Shown here one piece after another: positions 34,174 to 42,212 of a stretch of DNA of 64,000 nt. The stretch is taken from positions 62,001 through 126,000 of the forward strand of contig JAEYLX010000075.1 in assembly GCA_023407575.1 (NCBI GenBank), given 5' to 3'. This stretch comes from Bacillota bacterium. GTDB lineage: Bacteria > Bacillota > Clostridia > Lachnospirales > Lachnospiraceae. Within the stretch, counting starts at the first letter, position 1, and each line of letters starts with the position of its first letter. The notes under the pieces are model-generated. The model was not told the origin of the DNA. It saw nothing but the letters and a program-made list of their open reading frames with translations, and made no database searches. A program made the translations under genes and the position numbers.

Positions 34174-34209
34174 TTTTTTTATACAAAAATATGTTGTATC
34201 AAATTCCTT

Positions 34210-34779
34210 TTAATGCTTTGTCTCTTCATAAATATCATAGATAAAGCGCTCGTAATTCTCCCTTTGGGTATGTAGGTTGTTAAATAATATTTTATTCAAG
34301 GTTAATGAGTAATTTATATATTCGGAATCCATATCGCTAATTATATTATAGCTATTATTCTCATATAGTTGGCTAAGCCTCTGCCCGAATAAATATAGCT
34401 TTTCCTTATGAGCTCCTTGAGAGAACCCCCTTAATTCACCTTTATCTCTACTATTATTAAAAAAGAGTGATTTTGCCAGCCAACCTTCGTCAGCATATCC
34501 ATCTTTCGTTGACTCTGTAAGTACATAATTAATATAATTTGTAAACTCTGTGAATTTACCCGTAAATAGCTTTATACCAACAATGGGATACCACAGTCCA
34601 TTTATTTTACCACTATTGGTACCAGAGGATCTGTAGAATGCTAAGGTTACTTTTTCTAATCCATAATAGTAATTAATATGTACATCAATTAATCCGACCA
34701 TTCGAAAAGGTACTCTTGTAAACGTATTTATTCGAAAGCTATCTTCCTGTATTTTAATTATTTCTTCCACGTTTCTCAT
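34210..34779 (-). CDS. hypothetical protein
   Basis: A 189-aa soluble protein I do not recognise, started at ATG 34779 with GGAGGGA 6 nt upstream. It has no signal peptide or membrane segment. Aromatic-rich stretches such as IDVHINYYYGLEKVTLAFYR, GLWYPIVGIKLFTGKFTEFT and DGYADEGWLAKSLFF suggest a compact mixed fold; the C-terminal 60 residues are helical. It is a separate unit from the kinase gene upstream, since a strong terminator (34926-34959) lies between them. The nearby kinase might still be functionally related, but nothing in the sequence shows this. Confidence 0.6.
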   Translation of the reverse strand: MRNVEEIIKIQEDSFRINTFTRVPFRMVGLIDVHINYYYGLEKVTLAFYRSSGTNSGKINGLWYPIVGIKLFTGKFTEFTNYINYVLTESTKDGYADEGWLAKSLFFNNSRDKGELRGFSQGAHKEKLYLFGQRLSQLYENNSYNIISDMDSEYINYSLTLNKILFNNLHTQRENYERFIYDIYEETKH

Positions 34780-34925
34780 GAACATTCCCTCCATGATTTA
34801 ATTTTCAAGATAGTTCCAGTTATCTGCTTACAATATTCAATTATTAAAGATTATCCTAACTACCCTATAATTTATTTTTCTAACCTCCAATTAACTCATA
34901 CTATGATTAAATTTATAAAAAGCTA

Positions 34926-34959
34926 CCATGTGATTTTAAATTTAATTAAAATCACATGG
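34926..34959 (-). terminator. terminator of the SR-protein/kinase unit
   Basis: Perfect 14-bp arms CCATGTGATTTTAA and TTAAAATCACATGG with a 6-nt loop; AGCTTTTTATAAA follows on the minus strand. It lies 9 bp after the kinase stop. Confidence 0.88.
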
Positions 34960-34967
34960 CTCCTACA

Positions 34968-35717
34968 TTAATTACCGTACCTTATTTCGTTCAGTTGTTG
35001 TTTGATTTCAGGAATACTATGATATATTTTTTCAATACCCATAAGTCTCAATAGTAATTCTTTTTCCTGTTTATTTAAGTCAAGTTCTTTATACCAGGGC
35101 CGTTCCAGCTTACTTGTTTTTTCATAAGTTGTGTAGTATAGATGTATTAAAAAATCACCAATATACCAATAATCTATATCCTGTGTATAGCGCTCGGTAT
35201 CCATAATTCTAGCAAGGCCAAAATCAATCAGCGAAAGTTCCTTATTCTCTTTTCTAATGACATTAGGTAATCGAATATCTCGATGAACAATATTGTGTTT
35301 GTGTAAAATCTCAGTTATATCCAACAATTCCTCACATATCCCGTATATTTCTTCTCTTTTGAATTGATATCCTTTCTCACGAAGAATATCTTCAAATACT
35401 TCACCTTCTATATACTCCAGGATATACCCTTCACTGTAATCATCCTTGTAATTTGCTTTGAATTTTGGAAAGTAAGTGTGATGTAACCTTTTTAATGTCA
35501 TTTCTTCGTAAAACAGTTTATTACTGTTCTTTTTAGAGATTTTCTTCTTTAGTTGCTTTATCACGTATTTTTTATTGTCTTTATCTACAGCCAGGTATAC
35601 AATTCCATATTGTCCTTCACCTAACATTTCCTTAATTGTATACCCGGCTATTTGATTGTTCTCTTCGTAATATTTATCTTGATGAAACTTATTTATTATA
35701 GAAAAGCTCATAGGCAC
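34968..35717 (-). CDS. short Hanks-type protein kinase, partner of the SR-rich protein
   Basis: Cytoplasmic eukaryotic-type kinase, 249 aa from GTG 35717 or 247 aa from ATG 35711. Motifs in order: glycine loop MLGEGQYGIVY (31-41), ATP lysine K54 in YVIKQL, catalytic loop HRDIRLPN (D147, N152; Arg replaces the usual Lys at 149), and DFGLA (D165). The activation segment is very short and I find no APE motif, with YWYIGDFLIHLYY standing for the subdomain IX Asp-Gly helix. No membrane or PASTA part is present. The gene begins 12 bp after the stop of the Ser/Arg-repeat gene and has no clear ribosome site, so translation is probably coupled; the SR protein is the obvious candidate substrate. Confidence 0.85.
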   Translation of the reverse strand: MPMSFSIINKFHQDKYYEENNQIAGYTIKEMLGEGQYGIVYLAVDKDNKKYVIKQLKKKISKKNSNKLFYEEMTLKRLHHTYFPKFKANYKDDYSEGYILEYIEGEVFEDILREKGYQFKREEIYGICEELLDITEILHKHNIVHRDIRLPNVIRKENKELSLIDFGLARIMDTERYTQDIDYWYIGDFLIHLYYTTYEKTSKLERPWYKELDLNKQEKELLLRLMGIEKIYHSIPEIKQQLNEIRYGN

Positions 35718-35728
35718 AAAATGATTAA

Positions 35729-35947
35729 CTAATATCTGCTGTTACGCCTGCTTCTAGACCTAGACCTGGAAGAGGATCTGCTCCTTGATCTTGACCTACT
35801 ACTTGATCTTGACCGGCTCTTTGATCTTTCCTTCGATTTCGAACGGGATCGGCTACTCGACCTACTACGGGAATTGCTAGCATTCGATCTACTGCTACTT
35901 GCTGAACCATAATAACTATGCCCTCTGTCACTTCTGTTGTAGCTCAT
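35729..35947 (-). CDS. Ser/Arg-repeat (SR-like) small protein
   Basis: A 72-aa protein that is 33 Ser and 20 Arg (about 74 percent). After a start with Tyr and Gly (MSYNRSDRGHSYYGSASSSR) it is almost pure RS/SR dipeptides with three Lys and one Glu (for example SRSRSKSKERSKSRSRS), ending NSRY. Ser is written with all six of its codons and Arg with five, so the pattern is held at protein level and is not a simple DNA repeat. GAGGTGA lies 4 nt before the ATG. The Hanks-type kinase follows at once. The layout recalls eukaryotic SR proteins with SRPK kinases, and, closer by, Bacillus spore-coat CotB/CotG with the CotH kinase. Function unproven. Confidence 0.75.
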   Translation of the reverse strand: MSYNRSDRGHSYYGSASSSRSNASNSRSRSSSRSRSKSKERSKSRSRSSSRSRSRSRSSSRSRSRSRRNSRY

Positions 35948-35976
35948 ACAATCACCTCACTTTGAATATATTTGCA

Positions 35977-35996
35977 ATAGTATGAAATTATACTAT
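35977..35996 (-). promoter_or_regulatory. -10 region with inverted repeat for the SR-protein gene
   Basis: On the minus strand TATAAT (35987-35992) lies about 40 bp before the SR gene and sits inside ATAGTAT-N6-ATACTAT. No good -35 is seen, so an activator or an alternative (perhaps sporulation) sigma factor may be needed. The rest of 35948-36170 shows nothing else. Confidence 0.4.
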
Positions 35997-36170
35997 TCCT
36001 TATTATCATATTCCGATTTCGACATTATGTGACATATAACTTCTGTATTCTGCAACAACTTACAACTATGTATACCTCGTATAAATAACACATATCTTTT
36101 ACTAATCCCTACTAATGAATTCCTACTTAATTATCTTCTTTACTTCAATACTGGACCTTTCATGAAAAAG

Positions 36171-36226
36171 AGAAAAAGCTGGAAGCATGTTGGACAAATA
36201 TGTCCTTCTGCTACCAGCTCTTTTCT
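36171..36226 (-). terminator. terminator of the 1536-aa secreted protein gene
   Basis: Long stem in which AGCTGG pairs with CCAGCT and GGACA with TGTCC, followed on the minus strand by TTTTTCTCTTTTT. Confidence 0.85.
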
Positions 36227-36250
36227 GTAGGTTTAAACTAAGATAATATT

Positions 36251-39200
36251 TTAATTAAAATAATAATTAACAATATATTGTCGACGAATCATATCCTTGC
36301 AGGCTTTTTTTGCTGCTGCCCTGTCTATAAAACTCATAGTTACCAGGTAATATTTCCCTTTGCTCGTAACCTTAACATTGGCAGTATCATATTCCTTTTT
36401 GAATATATTTGCTACTCTATTTGCATATTTTTCACTACCAATTAATCCAAGACGGATATTACTCTTATAATCTTGTGCTTTACGTGTAATCTTTAACGTA
36501 TATACCTTGGTTGACTTTCCATTCTCTGCTGTTACCTTAAGGTATACTGTAGTAATTCCAACTTTTAGGTTAAGCTTGTGATTTGATATCTCCTTCTTTA
36601 AGGATTTATCACTATAAAGCTGATAGGAAGCTTTATTACTTACCTGTACCTTTACAGAAAGTGATGACTTCTCATTGGCAACTGTCGTTGTAATGGTACT
36701 ACCTTTAATTACTGTTTTTTCATTAATTATTACTTTTGTTATATCGGACATGGAAGATTTATTTCTTGTAATAGTTAACTTATATAGCTTGGTTGACTTG
36801 TCTTGTGCTGTTACTTTAATGTAGCTTGTATTTACACCGGTGGTGAGCTTTAACTTACCCTTAACAGCTTCTTTCTTTAAGTCCTTATCCAGGTATAGCT
36901 TCCATGCTGCCTTATCACTTACCTTCACGTTCACAGAAATACTGCTAATTTCATTTGCTACGGTTGCTGTGATATTGCTTCCCTTAATTACCGCATTAGC
37001 TGGTACGGTAATCTTGATGATTGATTTTTCTGTAGATTTTAAGAATGCATCTGTTTTAACTACAGTAAAGGTACTAAACTTATGAATGCGGAAACTAATT
37101 CCGTATTGACCTTTTTTGTATTCTACAAGTTCACCCTGCACCAACTCTTTATCACCGTCTGAATGTTCTATGTATACTGCTAATTGCTTTAATAAAGCTT
37201 CTTTATCCGATGCTTTTGTTGGAATTACAATTCCAGTTAATGGCAGGGTTATTGTGGTTTCAGTCGATGGCATATTTGTCTCAATAGTAACTGGATTACC
37301 AATCACTGTTGCAGTTGCATTTCTGTTATTGCTTACCAGCACTGCATTCATTTTAGCCTGATTTGAAACCGCTGTTTTCTCTGCTTCATTTTTCACTGGT
37401 ACTAAACGGAAATACAAGTCGTCATTCATTGATTTACTTATACTTTTCATACTTTCTTTTGACAGGCTAATTTTTGCTTCTTCCGTATCAATTTGGAGAT
37501 TAATATTTCCTTTAGATAAAATTCCCAATGAAGTTGTTGGTATATAAATGTTTGTCTCTGATACCTCATCTTTTGTATCAGGTATTACAATTCTTGCTGT
37601 GTCCTTCCCTTCTGCTTTTAACTTCTGAACTGTTTCAGTAGCTTTATCTTTTTGATAAGTGACCTTATCGGATTTCTCTCCATTTTCTTTTGTGGTTCTT
37701 TCAATTGTTATCTGTGAAGCAACACTATTTGTATTCCCTTGTTTTACATCAACAGTAATCTGCTGCGGACCAGTTGATGGTGTTGTTCCAGAGTTATTAG
37801 AATCACCCTCGTTATCGTCTGGATTATTATTGTTGTCATCTGGATTACTATTGTTATCATCAGGGTTACTTCCGTTGTTACCTGTGTTACCTCCATTGTC
37901 ACCTGGATTGCTTCCGTTGTCCGGATTGCTTCCATTGCCTGGATTGCTTCCATTGCCTGGATTGCTTCCTGATCCACCGTTGGAAGCCGCACTTACTATA
38001 ACTGTAAAATTCTTTGTATAAGCTGTTTCAAAAGAAATTCCATCTATAATAGTGGCTGTTACGACTACAGTTCCGGCTGCTGTCGTAGACAAAACATTAC
38101 CTGATAATGTAGCACCAGTGGTTCCTGTGGTATGAATGCTCCAGATTATGATCTTATTAGTTGCATTTGCAGGTACTACAGTACCCGTTAAGGTCACATC
38201 GGTTCCTGCTGTTGCTGCTGTAGGTACACCTGTAATATTCGTTACTGCTACAATAGCGGGAGAAGCCTCATTTACCGTAACTGTAAAGTTCTTTTTATAA
38301 GGCATTTCTATAGAAGTTCCATCTATAATAGTGGCTGTTACGATTACGGTCCCTGCTGCGGTTGTGGATAATATATTTCCACTTAATGTTGCCCCAGTGG
38401 TTCCAGCGTTAAAAATGCTCCAGATTATAATCTTGTTTGTTGCATTGGCAGGCACTACAGTACCTGTTAAGGTTAAAGCTGTTCCTGCCGTTGCTGTTGC
38501 AGGTACACCTGTAATATTCGTTACTGCTACAATAGCCGTAGGTGCTGCACTTACCGTAATTGCGAAGTTCTTTGAATAAGGCATTAATATAGAAGTTCCC
38601 TCTATAACAATTCCATCTGTAATAGTGGCTGTTACTAGTACGGTACCTGCTGTTGCTGTGGACAGAATATTGCCATTCAATGTTGCCCCAGTGGTTCCAG
38701 CGTGAAAAATACTCCAGGTTATGGACTTATTGGTTGCATTCACAGGTGCTACAGTACCTATTAAAGTTACATCGGTTCCTGCTGTTGCTGTTGTAGGTAT
38801 CCCGGTAATATCAGATACAGATACTAAAGTAGGCGGCGCCTCACTTACTGTAATTGTAAAGTCTTGTGTATATGGTATTTCTATTGATATTCCATCAATA
38901 ATAGTGGCTGTTACAACTACAGTTCCGGCTGCGGTAGTGGACAGAAGATTATCGTCACATACTGCTCCTGTAGTTCCAGGGTCTTTAATACCCCATATTA
39001 TATACATATTAGTTGCATTGGCAGGAACTACAGTACCTGTTAAGGTCACAGCGGTTCCTGCTGTTGCAGTTGTAGGTACCCCTGTAATGTCGTTAACAGC
39101 TACTATCGCAGGTGGGGTAACTGTAACTTTCACTACTTGTGTTTTTATACTGTCCGCTCCCGGTGCACTTATTTCACAGTAGTAATAATAGTTTCCTACG

Positions 39201-40861
39201 GTTAAATTAGTGGGAATGCTAAATAGTGAGCTTGTGGCTCCATATAGTGCTGATCCATTGTTACTTCCATTCATACTTAAAAACCACTGATAGGTAGGTG
39301 TAACATTTCCCGAAGCACTTGCAACTACTACTAGATTTTTATCAATAGCATCTACCGTAACAATAGTATCCCTAGGTTGACTGTTAATCGTAAGAACTGG
39401 TTTACTTTGACCTGCAAAGCTAACAGTTGTTAACTCGTTATAGGTAGATTGAACTGTAATACTAAGTGCTGAAGGATTGCCTGACATCACTCGCTCGGCT
39501 GGATCGACATTCCATAACCCTTGTGAAGCAGTGGAAAAGGTCACAGCGTGAGTGGTAGTAACCGTCCCTGTACCATCTTTAAATTGTATACTTCCTGCAC
39601 CAGACATGTTGATTGAAGTATTTGATTGAATTGCTTTTCTACTTTCGGTAGAAAACTTAGTGTTATCTCCACCTTGCGCAATAATTCCAAAATTGCTGTT
39701 AAATGTGAAGTAATTCGTATATATACCATTACCGGCAATACCGTTGGGACAGTTCCCGCCATTAGCTTGAAGACCACTGCTATTGTTTATTGTAAAGTTT
39801 GAACAATAAATACCATTGCCACCATCCCCACTAGCACTAGCACCTCCGGTTCCACCGTTTCCTCCAGTTGCGTCTACACCTCCGTTCTCAATCGTAAGAT
39901 TGTTGGAGCTATAAATGCCTATACCACCATGACGATTTGTACTGTTACCTCCTTTAACTGATAAACTAGCGTTACCATTTACCGTTAGGTTATAACATTG
40001 GATACCTACGCCACCATTACCATTACCGTTGCTCTTTCCACCATCTCCACCCTGTACGTATACAATTCCTGAATTAAGTGTAATGTCTCTTTCACAGAAA
40101 ACGCCAAAGCCTGCATCATCAACACCACTACCACCATTAAATTTTAATGTACCAGTATGATTTACTATGAGATTTTTACAATAAAGAGCCTCCATACCAA
40201 CATTTGTTCTTTCAATACCATTCACATCCAGATTTCCGGATCCGCTGATGGTGAGGTCACCTTGTGCAAATATTACTCTACTGTTGCTTTTAAGAACAAC
40301 ATAACCCTCTGTTACTAACTCGGATACCCCTCCAAACATAATAGAAGGTTCAAAAAATGCAGACAAAGTTATATCTTTCAGCTTTAGTTTCATATTAGGT
40401 GCATTGCAGACAATTGCCAATGCTTGCTCCATATAACCATTTCCTGCAATTGTTAATTCATTAATACCTGCTGGTATAGTTAATCTGCTTACCTGATCTG
40501 TAGTTTCGGTAATTTGTAGGATATCCCCATTTTTTATGGTGCCATCCCCTAACTTTGCTGCCAAATCAGTCCAGGCAATGTTTGCTTCATAACTTTCAAA
40601 GGTTGATACGGTGTAAATAGTACCTGCTGTATTCGTTGTTCTCTGCACCGATTCCATTTCAGTACTTTCTTCGTTCTGTATTTCTTCATTTGAAATTTCT
40701 TCGTTCGAACTTCCTTCGTCCGCAATTTCTTCGTATCCAAATCCCTCGTCCGCATTAATCTCTACGGTATTAGCTGCTGCTGTTATTGGTGCCATTCCCA
40801 GTAGCAGGATAACAGTCATTACAATTGCTAAAAGCCTCTGGGGTAGCTTATAAATGCTCAT
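36251..40861 (-). CDS. large secreted multidomain protein (beta-helix-like, Ig-like repeats, cadherin-like, SPOR-like)
   Basis: A 1536-aa exported protein, start ATG 40861 with AAGGAGG 8 nt upstream. A Sec signal (LLAIVMTVILLLGMAPITAA) is followed by an acidic Glu/Asn-rich stretch, then a Gly/Asn/Thr-rich region (about 90-420) of short strands such as NLTVNGNASLSVKGGNS that looks like a right-handed beta-helix. One Ig-like domain and four tandem Ig-like repeats of about 92 residues follow. A low-complexity Asn/Pro/Gly/Asp linker (about 955-1020) comes next, then an adhesin-like region, and two cadherin-like repeats containing TVANEKSSLSVKVQVSNKA. The last 70 residues (LGLIGSEKYANRVANIFKKE) resemble a SPOR peptidoglycan-binding domain, which would hold it at the wall. 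No LPxTG is present. Confidence 0.85.
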   Translation of the reverse strand: MSIYKLPQRLLAIVMTVILLLGMAPITAAANTVEINADEGFGYEEIADEGSSNEEISNEEIQNEESTEMESVQRTTNTAGTIYTVSTFESYEANIAWTDLAAKLGDGTIKNGDILQITETTDQVSRLTIPAGINELTIAGNGYMEQALAIVCNAPNMKLKLKDITLSAFFEPSIMFGGVSELVTEGYVVLKSNSRVIFAQGDLTISGSGNLDVNGIERTNVGMEALYCKNLIVNHTGTLKFNGGSGVDDAGFGVFCERDITLNSGIVYVQGGDGGKSNGNGNGGVGIQCYNLTVNGNASLSVKGGNSTNRHGGIGIYSSNNLTIENGGVDATGGNGGTGGASASGDGGNGIYCSNFTINNSSGLQANGGNCPNGIAGNGIYTNYFTFNSNFGIIAQGGDNTKFSTESRKAIQSNTSINMSGAGSIQFKDGTGTVTTTHAVTFSTASQGLWNVDPAERVMSGNPSALSITVQSTYNELTTVSFAGQSKPVLTINSQPRDTIVTVDAIDKNLVVVASASGNVTPTYQWFLSMNGSNNGSALYGATSSLFSIPTNLTVGNYYYYCEISAPGADSIKTQVVKVTVTPPAIVAVNDITGVPTTATAGTAVTLTGTVVPANATNMYIIWGIKDPGTTGAVCDDNLLSTTAAGTVVVTATIIDGISIEIPYTQDFTITVSEAPPTLVSVSDITGIPTTATAGTDVTLIGTVAPVNATNKSITWSIFHAGTTGATLNGNILSTATAGTVLVTATITDGIVIEGTSILMPYSKNFAITVSAAPTAIVAVTNITGVPATATAGTALTLTGTVVPANATNKIIIWSIFNAGTTGATLSGNILSTTAAGTVIVTATIIDGTSIEMPYKKNFTVTVNEASPAIVAVTNITGVPTAATAGTDVTLTGTVVPANATNKIIIWSIHTTGTTGATLSGNVLSTTAAGTVVVTATIIDGISFETAYTKNFTVIVSAASNGGSGSNPGNGSNPGNGSNPDNGSNPGDNGGNTGNNGSNPDDNNSNPDDNNNNPDDNEGDSNNSGTTPSTGPQQITVDVKQGNTNSVASQITIERTTKENGEKSDKVTYQKDKATETVQKLKAEGKDTARIVIPDTKDEVSETNIYIPTTSLGILSKGNINLQIDTEEAKISLSKESMKSISKSMNDDLYFRLVPVKNEAEKTAVSNQAKMNAVLVSNNRNATATVIGNPVTIETNMPSTETTITLPLTGIVIPTKASDKEALLKQLAVYIEHSDGDKELVQGELVEYKKGQYGISFRIHKFSTFTVVKTDAFLKSTEKSIIKITVPANAVIKGSNITATVANEISSISVNVKVSDKAAWKLYLDKDLKKEAVKGKLKLTTGVNTSYIKVTAQDKSTKLYKLTITRNKSSMSDITKVIINEKTVIKGSTITTTVANEKSSLSVKVQVSNKASYQLYSDKSLKKEISNHKLNLKVGITTVYLKVTAENGKSTKVYTLKITRKAQDYKSNIRLGLIGSEKYANRVANIFKKEYDTANVKVTSKGKYYLVTMSFIDRAAAKKACKDMIRRQYIVNYYFN
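37985..39120 (-). repeat. four tandem repeats encoding Ig-like domains
   Basis: Four units of about 275-290 bp inside the large secreted protein gene, each coding for ITGVPTTATAGTDVTLTGTV, then VPANATNKIIIWSI, LSGNILSTTAAGTVVVTATI and a closing NFTVTVS. Units 3 and 4 are nearly alike and unit 1 is the most divergent, which suggests recent duplication at the downstream end and possible length variation between strains. Confidence 0.85.
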
Positions 40862-40986
40862 AATTCTTTCCTCCTTGAAATTTTGCTTTAATAGCTGACC
40901 ACCTATAGTTCTAAGTGTCACCATCTATTCTCACATCGCATTATTATACAATTTCCTTCTAAACAAAAAATAAACAGACATAATTC

Positions 40987-41011
40987 GACCCCTGTACGAA
41001 GCACAGGGGTC
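40987..41011. terminator. GC-rich hairpin after the response-regulator gene
   Basis: Perfect 9-bp arms GACCCCTGT and ACAGGGGTC with a 7-nt loop, about 100 bp after the SARP-type regulator stop. There is no T-run on either side, so it may end transcription weakly or protect the 3' end. Confidence 0.5.
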
Positions 41012-41108
41012 TACAAAACGACATTATTTGCAATAAAGAAAAATCTATCTTATGATTAAACTGTTATATATTCTGCTTTCAAGAAGAGAGAACGAATGCA
41101 ATCCACTT

Positions 41109-42212
41109 TTACGACCGTTTTCTTAAGACTAAGGATATTGGTTTGGGTGTAGAAGCAATTGTTTCATCTAAAAGAATTTGTTCCATCTGCTGACTTAACT
41201 GCAAGGCTTTCTGATACTTTCCACTTTTCCTATAAATAGAAATCAAACTACTGCCAGCCTTTTCATTAAACGGATTCAAATCAAGTACTCGCAAATATAG
41301 ATATTGTGCCTTCTCGAGCTGTTCCTGTGCTTCTAATTGTTCTGCTGACTTAAGCAAATTAAATATGAGACTTTCTTCCAGTACATGCGCCTTAACAAAG
41401 GACCATTCATATATTTTCCCCTGAAACAATTCACCACGATACAGTTCATTCAGCTTTTCAAGTGCTTGCTTTGTATTCCATGCACCTTTTTGCAGACGTT
41501 CAAACTCATATAGATCACAAATTACCATTTTCGCATCAATTGAGATTTGGCGGTGTGTGGTAATTAAACACCTCTCCAACCCATACTGCTGCAAAGCTTT
41601 ACGGATATAATATACCGTTGAGTTTATATTCTTCAGAGCTTTGTCCGGCGTAAATCCATCCCACAGTGTATCCGCTATTTCATCACGGCTAACACTGCCT
41701 TTACAAACTAAAAACGCAAACAATTCCTCCACTTTTGGGGAACGCCAATTGATTACATCCCCTTTCTCACCATCAGCTAAAACACGAAAGCCTCCAAAGC
41801 ATGAGACAAACAAGCGCTGCTCTTTGCTCCTATTGGGGGGTATTAACCGACTTACTGTTTTTGCAAGTCGCTCCCGCCTAATGGGTTTCAGCAGATAATC
41901 CACGGCTGCTAATTCAAAAGCATCCACTGCATATTCTTCATAACCGGTAACAAATACCACCTTTACCGAAATATCCTGCTCTGACAGAATGTTTGCAAAT
42001 TCCATTCCATCCATTTCAGGCATACTGATATCCAGAAAAACCACATCCACTGAATTTTCCTCTATATACAATAGTGCTGCTGCTGCAGTTTCAAAGGATC
42101 CACATAATTCTATATTCTCAAGTTCTGCTAATAAATTGGCAAGTCTGCTACGCGCTAATTCTTCATCATCAACGATTATCGCCTTTATAGCTTTCTGCCC
42201 CCTTTCTAGCAA
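41109..42212 (-). CDS. SARP-type response regulator (receiver + winged helix + BTAD)
   Basis: A response regulator of about 360 aa. The receiver domain shows VDDEELARSRLANLL, the phosphorylated Asp in VVFLDISMPEMDGMEF, and DYLLKPI. After it comes an OmpR-like winged helix (FGGFRVLADGEKGDVINWRS, EIADTLWDGFTPDKALKNIN) and a bacterial transcriptional activator domain with TPR-like helices, the SARP layout. The frame is open from TTG 42212, but the natural start of the receiver domain is at ATA 42188, which has AAAGGGGG 9 nt upstream; no ATG fits. It overlaps the sensor kinase gene and is its partner. Target genes are unknown. Confidence 0.85.
   Translation of the reverse strand: MLERGQKAIKAIIVDDEELARSRLANLLAELENIELCGSFETAAAALLYIEENSVDVVFLDISMPEMDGMEFANILSEQDISVKVVFVTGYEEYAVDAFELAAVDYLLKPIRRERLAKTVSRLIPPNRSKEQRLFVSCFGGFRVLADGEKGDVINWRSPKVEELFAFLVCKGSVSRDEIADTLWDGFTPDKALKNINSTVYYIRKALQQYGLERCLITTHRQISIDAKMVICDLYEFERLQKGAWNTKQALEKLNELYRGELFQGKIYEWSFVKAHVLEESLIFNLLKSAEQLEAQEQLEKAQYLYLRVLDLNPFNEKAGSSLISIYRKSGKYQKALQLSQQMEQILLDETIASTPKPISLVLRKRS

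Noticed and set aside
35725..35931. Alternative frame across the SR gene giving a 68-residue protein
   Set aside because: It has no ribosome site at its start and only exists because the RS repeat is open in another frame; the RS frame has GAGGTGA before its ATG and codon use that varies while the residues do not.
37744..37992. Overlapping reading frames in the Asn/Pro/Gly linker of the large secreted protein
   Set aside because: Low-complexity coding DNA opens several frames; none has a ribosome site or a known domain.
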